Of a DNA stretch of 9,596 nucleotides, positions 6,880-9,596 are shown piece after piece. Source of the stretch: JBBRHH01 sp038222915 (GTDB lineage: Bacteria > Planctomycetota > Phycisphaerae > Tepidisphaerales > Tepidisphaeraceae). Where the stretch lies: NCBI GenBank assembly GCA_038222915.1, contig JBBRHH010000207.1, forward strand, positions 1 through 9,596, in the 5' to 3' direction. Both the position numbers and the translations under genes were made by a program. The number at the start of each line of letters is the position of its first letter. The first letter of the stretch is position 1. The notes beneath the pieces are model-generated. The model was not told the origin of the DNA, did not search any database, and saw only the letters and a list, made by a program, of their open reading frames with translations.

Positions 6880-7611
6880 CTACTTTGGGGCCGGTTTCAC
6901 GCTGTTGCAGTCGATCTCGAACAGGCTGATCGTATATCCGTCGTCCTTCTTTTCGTCCACCTTCAATGTGCCGTCAACGATGATCTCTTCAGGATAATAT
7001 CCCACCGCCTTGCCCTTGGGCGTGTGCACGATCAGAGTGTGCTGAATCTGCGGCGGCTGACCAAAGCAGCAGGCAAACAGGCTCGGGACGAGTTGGAATT
7101 CGGTGATGTTCTCGGCCTGATCGAGCGGCACCATGTAGCCGCGCGTCTTAATGCGTGCGCCGCTGAGCTTCTTAATGTCATCCGGAATGGTTCCGCCCTT
7201 GGTGGGGTCGTAACGGAAATTGCCAAGCTCCTTGATGCCCAATTCGATGGCATCTCCATCCTTCGGCCGTATGCGCGCGACGCGCTTGTCGGGATCTTCG
7301 GCCGCGTTTACGGCTGGCGACGAGCCAGTCGGATCGGCCTTCGGAGGAGTAATCGTCGGCGGCGTCAGATTGCGATAGCAAACACGGATCTGCTCCTGGA
7401 TACGGGCGAGTTGGTCGGGCTGGTCCTTGGCTTCGTTCGCCAGTTTTTGCAGAAGCGGCAGAGCGATCGCGTAATCGCCGCGATTGAATGCGCGGACGGC
7501 CTGAGCTTCGGTCGTGCCCGAAGACGGCTTGGTCGTCGGATCGGCTGCGAAGGCGAAATGGGTCGTGAGCGACAATATGAAAATGCCTGCGAGGGCAGAT
7601 AACTTGTGCAT
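6880..7611 (-). CDS. Exported DUF3299-like protein with TPR-like N-terminal region (paralogue 1)
   Basis: This 243-residue protein starts at the ATG complementary to 7609-7611, chosen because it gives a good signal peptide (M-H-K, hydrophobic to about 20, cleavage after A-F-A near 21-23) and has an AAGGAG site eight bases upstream. An in-frame start at 7749 would add 46 residues with no signal character. After a Thr/Lys/Pro-rich linker, residues about 35-80 resemble one TPR-like helical pair (A-F-N-R-G-D-Y-A-I-A-L-P-L-L). Next comes a Pro-rich linker, then the DUF3299-like domain from about 143 to 238. That domain has L-S-G-A-R-I-K-T-R-G-Y-M-V-P-L-D, I-T-E-F-Q-L-V-P, A-C-C-F-G-Q-P-P with Cys181-Cys182, then G-K-A-V, V-D-G-T-L-K-V-D. 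Better-known DUF3299 members share the G-x-x-V-P-L and T-E-F-L-L-V-P blocks. It follows the permease gene by 112 bases, and a paralogue follows it. A periplasmic partner of the ABC transporter is the likely role. Confidence 0.8.
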   Translation of the reverse strand: MHKLSALAGIFILSLTTHFAFAADPTTKPSSGTTEAQAVRAFNRGDYAIALPLLQKLANEAKDQPDQLARIQEQIRVCYRNLTPPTITPPKADPTGSSPAVNAAEDPDKRVARIRPKDGDAIELGIKELGNFRYDPTKGGTIPDDIKKLSGARIKTRGYMVPLDQAENITEFQLVPSLFACCFGQPPQIQHTLIVHTPKGKAVGYYPEEIIVDGTLKVDEKKDDGYTISLFEIDCNSVKPAPK

Positions 7612-7619
7612 GCGAAAAG

Positions 7620-7625
7620 CTCCTT
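7620..7625 (-). promoter_or_regulatory. Strong Shine-Dalgarno site for the exported DUF3299-like gene
   Basis: Read on the minus strand, AAGGAG lies eight bases before the ATG at 7611. It is among the clearest SD sites in the window and decides this start over the longer frame beginning at 7749. Confidence 0.75.
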
Positions 7626-7627
7626 GA

Positions 7628-7656
7628 GAACCTACGGCCATCCATGCCGCAGGTTC
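7628..7656 (-). promoter_or_regulatory. mRNA hairpin abutting the SD of the exported DUF3299-like gene
   Basis: On the minus-strand transcript GAACCTGCGGC pairs with GCCGTAGGTTC: 11 base pairs with one G-U pair around a seven-base loop. The same position is an A-C mismatch on the plus strand, so the structure favours the minus-strand RNA. The stem ends two bases before AAGGAG. There is no U-run after it, so it is not an intrinsic terminator. It may set translation level, protect or define a processed 5' end, or bind a protein. The remainder of the 112-base gap holds a TAGAAT-like box (7685-7690) without a well-spaced -35. Confidence 0.5.
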
Positions 7657-7723
7657 AGGCCGAGGGATGTCGGTTCCTGTCCATATTCTATTACACCAAA
7701 AGCCACGTTGGGTTGGCAATCTG

Positions 7724-9148
7724 CTAACCGCCGACAAGGTTCGTCGCAACGGGTGTCTGATAGGCTTTCAATGCGGGGACGAGGCCCGCGAATACCGTCA
7801 ACACGACCACGCCCAGCAGATAGACGAGTTCAAACCAATTCAGTTGCAGCCACGGCAGGCCTTCGCCGACAGATGAACGGAGGATAACGGAAGTAATCCC
7901 CATTCCGGCGTGCGCAACGATCAGTCCGAGAATACCGCCGGCCAGCCCCACCAGCCCCGCTTCCGTGCAGACGAGCAGGAGGATGCGCATACGGGTTGCG
8001 CCCAACGCCCGGATAATCGCGATCTCCCGCGAACGAGCCGACACGGCGTTGTAAATGCTAACAAGAATCGACACGGCCGCCACGACGGTCACCAAAACTG
8101 CGATCGCAGCCAGGACGAGAGTAGCCGGCTTCATAAAGATATTGAAAAAGCTGCGCATCTCCACGGCGGGACGAACGGCCATCGCGTCGCGGCCGGAGTT
8201 GATGACGTATTCGAGGCTGTTGACCGAATTCCCACCCTTGGTGTGAACGTAAATGGCCGCGACGCGCCATTCCGTCTTGGGATACATCAAATCGATCTCG
8301 CCGGTCTTGGGATCGAGCTCGTAAGCTTCTTCGTGCCCACTTTTGGCAGGGGCCGTGGTGGGTTTTGTTGCAGGCGCGGGGGCCGGCTTTTGCGCGGCCC
8401 AGGGATCGCGCGTGACAGCTTCCATCTGCTTAATCGCGGCCTCGTGTTCCGGAATCGCCAGCGCGCTGATCAACGAGATGAAAACAATCCGATCGTTGGC
8501 GGTGTGGGTGGGTTTCAGAACACCAGTGACGGTCCACACCTCATGATGCTCTTCGGCCGTCGGCGACTCATCCGCTCCATGCTGGGCCTTAAAGGTCGAG
8601 CCGACTTTGAGGCCGGTTTTCAAAGAAACTTCGCTTCCGAGCACGGCCTCGAACTTTCGGGAGTGGTACGACGTGCCTGCCGCGAACTCGAACATGCGGT
8701 CTTTGCGATATTTGAAAGTCTTCACCGGCGGCAGAGGTTTGTCTTTGTCGTCGAAGCCGAAGAGTCCAGGAGATGCGCCGACGATCCGATATCCCTGGAC
8801 GTTGTCGCCAAACACGACGGGCACTTTCCATTCAACCGCGCCTCCGACGTACGCTTCGGCTGGGAATTGCTTGGGAAGGTCCTCGTAAAACATGTACGGA
8901 ATGGTGCCGCTCGTGGAGGGGTCGCCCAAATGATAGACGGTGTTCATCACCAGGTTCAGCCGCGACCCCTTCGCGCCAATCAGCAGGTCGTATCCGTAAT
9001 CCGTTTGCACAAACAGCGTGTCGCCAGCCTCGTACAGGATCAACACCGTGACGGTCAGGGCAACGGCGAGAATGACCGACAGCAGCGTCAGCCAGGTCGA
9101 CAACGCACGTTGTCGCATCTGCTTCAAAACCAGTTGGAAAAGATTCAT
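7724..9148 (-). CDS. ABC transporter permease, MacB/FtsX type
   Basis: This 474-residue inner-membrane protein has the four-helix MacB/FtsX layout: one helix near the N-terminus (about 17-40), a large extracytoplasmic domain, then three helices at about 340-364, 388-412 and 440-460. The cytoplasmic segment S-R-E-I-A-I-I-R-A-L-G-A at 373-384 is the coupling motif expected to contact the ATPase. The periplasmic domain opens with D-L-L-I-G-A-K-G-S (54-62) and M-N-T-V-Y-H-L-G (68-75), a pattern I associate with the permeases found beside DUF3299 genes rather than with LolC/E. A Pro/Ala/Thr/Lys low-complexity stretch at 252-270 is inserted in that domain, preceded by an H-H pair at 201-202. Such transporters usually use ATP to move or extract envelope substrates (mechanotransmission) rather than forming a channel through the membrane; the cargo here is unknown. 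It starts 23 bases after the ATPase gene stop and is followed by the DUF3299 pair. Confidence 0.88.
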   Translation of the reverse strand: MNLFQLVLKQMRQRALSTWLTLLSVILAVALTVTVLILYEAGDTLFVQTDYGYDLLIGAKGSRLNLVMNTVYHLGDPSTSGTIPYMFYEDLPKQFPAEAYVGGAVEWKVPVVFGDNVQGYRIVGASPGLFGFDDKDKPLPPVKTFKYRKDRMFEFAAGTSYHSRKFEAVLGSEVSLKTGLKVGSTFKAQHGADESPTAEEHHEVWTVTGVLKPTHTANDRIVFISLISALAIPEHEAAIKQMEAVTRDPWAAQKPAPAPATKPTTAPAKSGHEEAYELDPKTGEIDLMYPKTEWRVAAIYVHTKGGNSVNSLEYVINSGRDAMAVRPAVEMRSFFNIFMKPATLVLAAIAVLVTVVAAVSILVSIYNAVSARSREIAIIRALGATRMRILLLVCTEAGLVGLAGGILGLIVAHAGMGITSVILRSSVGEGLPWLQLNWFELVYLLGVVVLTVFAGLVPALKAYQTPVATNLVGG

Positions 9149-9171
9149 GGGTGGCGATGGTTAATAAGAAA

Positions 9172-9596
9172 TCATGTGGACGCGGGGACGGTCGGGCGGG
9201 GTTTCTTCGCAGCCTGATTTAACTCCGTCAGGGAAAGGCCGCGCGGAAGTTGCGCCGCGATCTGCGCATCGTGCGTTACCAGCAACAATGTCGCGGAGAC
9301 TTCATTGCATAGCCGGCGGATCAGCTCCAGCACCTGCTGGGCATTGGTCGAATCCAGTGCGCCGGTCGGCTCATCGGCGAGCACCATCTTGGGTCGATTC
9401 GCCAGCGCCCGCGCGACGGCGACGCGCTGCTGCTGGCCGACAGAGAGCTTGCCGGGCCGGTAGTCATGCCGATCGAACAATCCAACCTGATTGAGAAGAT
9501 GCGTGGCCCAGGCGCGGTCGTGCTTTCGGCCCGTAAAGCTCATGCCCAGCAGAACATTCTCCAGCGCCGTAAATCCGGGAAGCAGGTGATGCGTCT
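9172..9596 (-). CDS. ABC transporter ATP-binding protein (LolD/MacB type), 5' part missing
   Basis: Only the C-terminal 140 residues lie in the window; the frame stays open to the right edge, so the Walker A motif and start are outside. The first visible residues, H-H-L-L-P-G-F-T-A-L-E-N-V, are the segment just after the Q-loop typical of LolD, MacB and FtsE-like ATPases. The ABC signature appears as L-S-V-G-Q-Q-Q-R-V (9447 downward), a Val variant of LSGGQ. Walker B is M-V-L-A-D-E followed by the D-loop P-T-G-A-L-D, and the switch His is in L-L-V-T-H-D (about 9271-9273). It should dimerise and power the permease encoded immediately downstream, 23 bases away. The ATG at 9541-9543 is internal and not the real start. 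The C-terminal tail after the H-loop is short and ends in a K-K-P-R-P-T stretch. Confidence 0.93.
   Translation of the reverse strand, partial: THHLLPGFTALENVLLGMSFTGRKHDRAWATHLLNQVGLFDRHDYRPGKLSVGQQQRVAVARALANRPKMVLADEPTGALDSTNAQQVLELIRRLCNEVSATLLLVTHDAQIAAQLPRGLSLTELNQAAKKPRPTVPAST

Noticed and set aside
6826..7602. 258-codon open frame antisense to the DUF3299-like genes
   Set aside because: It overlaps two supported genes on the opposite strand and shows no signal, motif or SD.
7612..7749. N-terminal extension of the exported DUF3299-like protein to 7749
   Set aside because: The extension runs back over the permease stop, is not conserved-looking, and would hide the signal peptide that begins at 7611 behind a strong SD.
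7910..9217. 435-codon open frame on the plus strand, antisense to the permease
   Set aside because: It mirrors a convincing membrane protein gene. Its translation is rich in Arg, His, Asp and Gln with no domain, and its length is explained by GC-rich third positions of the real gene.

Overview
This GC-rich window comes from a bacterial chromosome, most likely a member of the Planctomycetota and perhaps the Phycisphaerae. That placement is inference. It rests on a short-leader prepilin protein with a C-terminal H-x(n)-DG motif, a large orphan lipoprotein, Thr/Pro/Lys/Gln-rich linkers recurring in unrelated exported proteins, weak or absent Shine-Dalgarno (SD) sites at several starts, and an ABC transporter beside DUF3299-like proteins. 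No rRNA, tRNA, insertion sequence, CRISPR array or phage gene was seen.

Left part, + strand. Bases 1-250 hold no convincing gene, only two short hairpins. A UbiD-family prenyl-FMN decarboxylase (251-1810) is followed one base later by a COG4339-type HD-domain protein (1812-2432), so the two look co-transcribed. After a 106-base gap comes a predicted lipoprotein with beta-rich domains (2539-3780), whose stop codon lies in a terminator-like hairpin. Next are a type IV prepilin/pseudopilin-like protein (3968-4726) and a single-pass membrane protein of unknown function (4766-5677). Last is a short leucyl/phenylalanyl-tRNA--protein transferase, Aat (5700-6281), which acts in the N-degron pathway.

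Right part, - strand. Reading right to left there is an ABC ATPase cut by the window edge (9172-9596), a MacB/FtsX-type permease (7724-9148), an exported DUF3299-like protein (6880-7611), and a second membrane-anchored DUF3299-like paralogue (6288-6866). This looks like one operon. It resembles the ABC ATPase + FtsX-like permease + DUF3299 loci of Proteobacteria that, from memory, have been linked to zinc limitation. Here the DUF3299 part is duplicated, and both copies carry a Cys-Cys pair at the same aligned position. The operon converges on aat with only six bases between the stop codons.

Most of the window is ordinary accessory or housekeeping DNA. The most original parts are the duplicated DUF3299/ABC module, the 11-bp mRNA hairpin sitting directly against the SD of its third gene, and the uncharacterised lipoprotein/pseudopilin/membrane-protein run.
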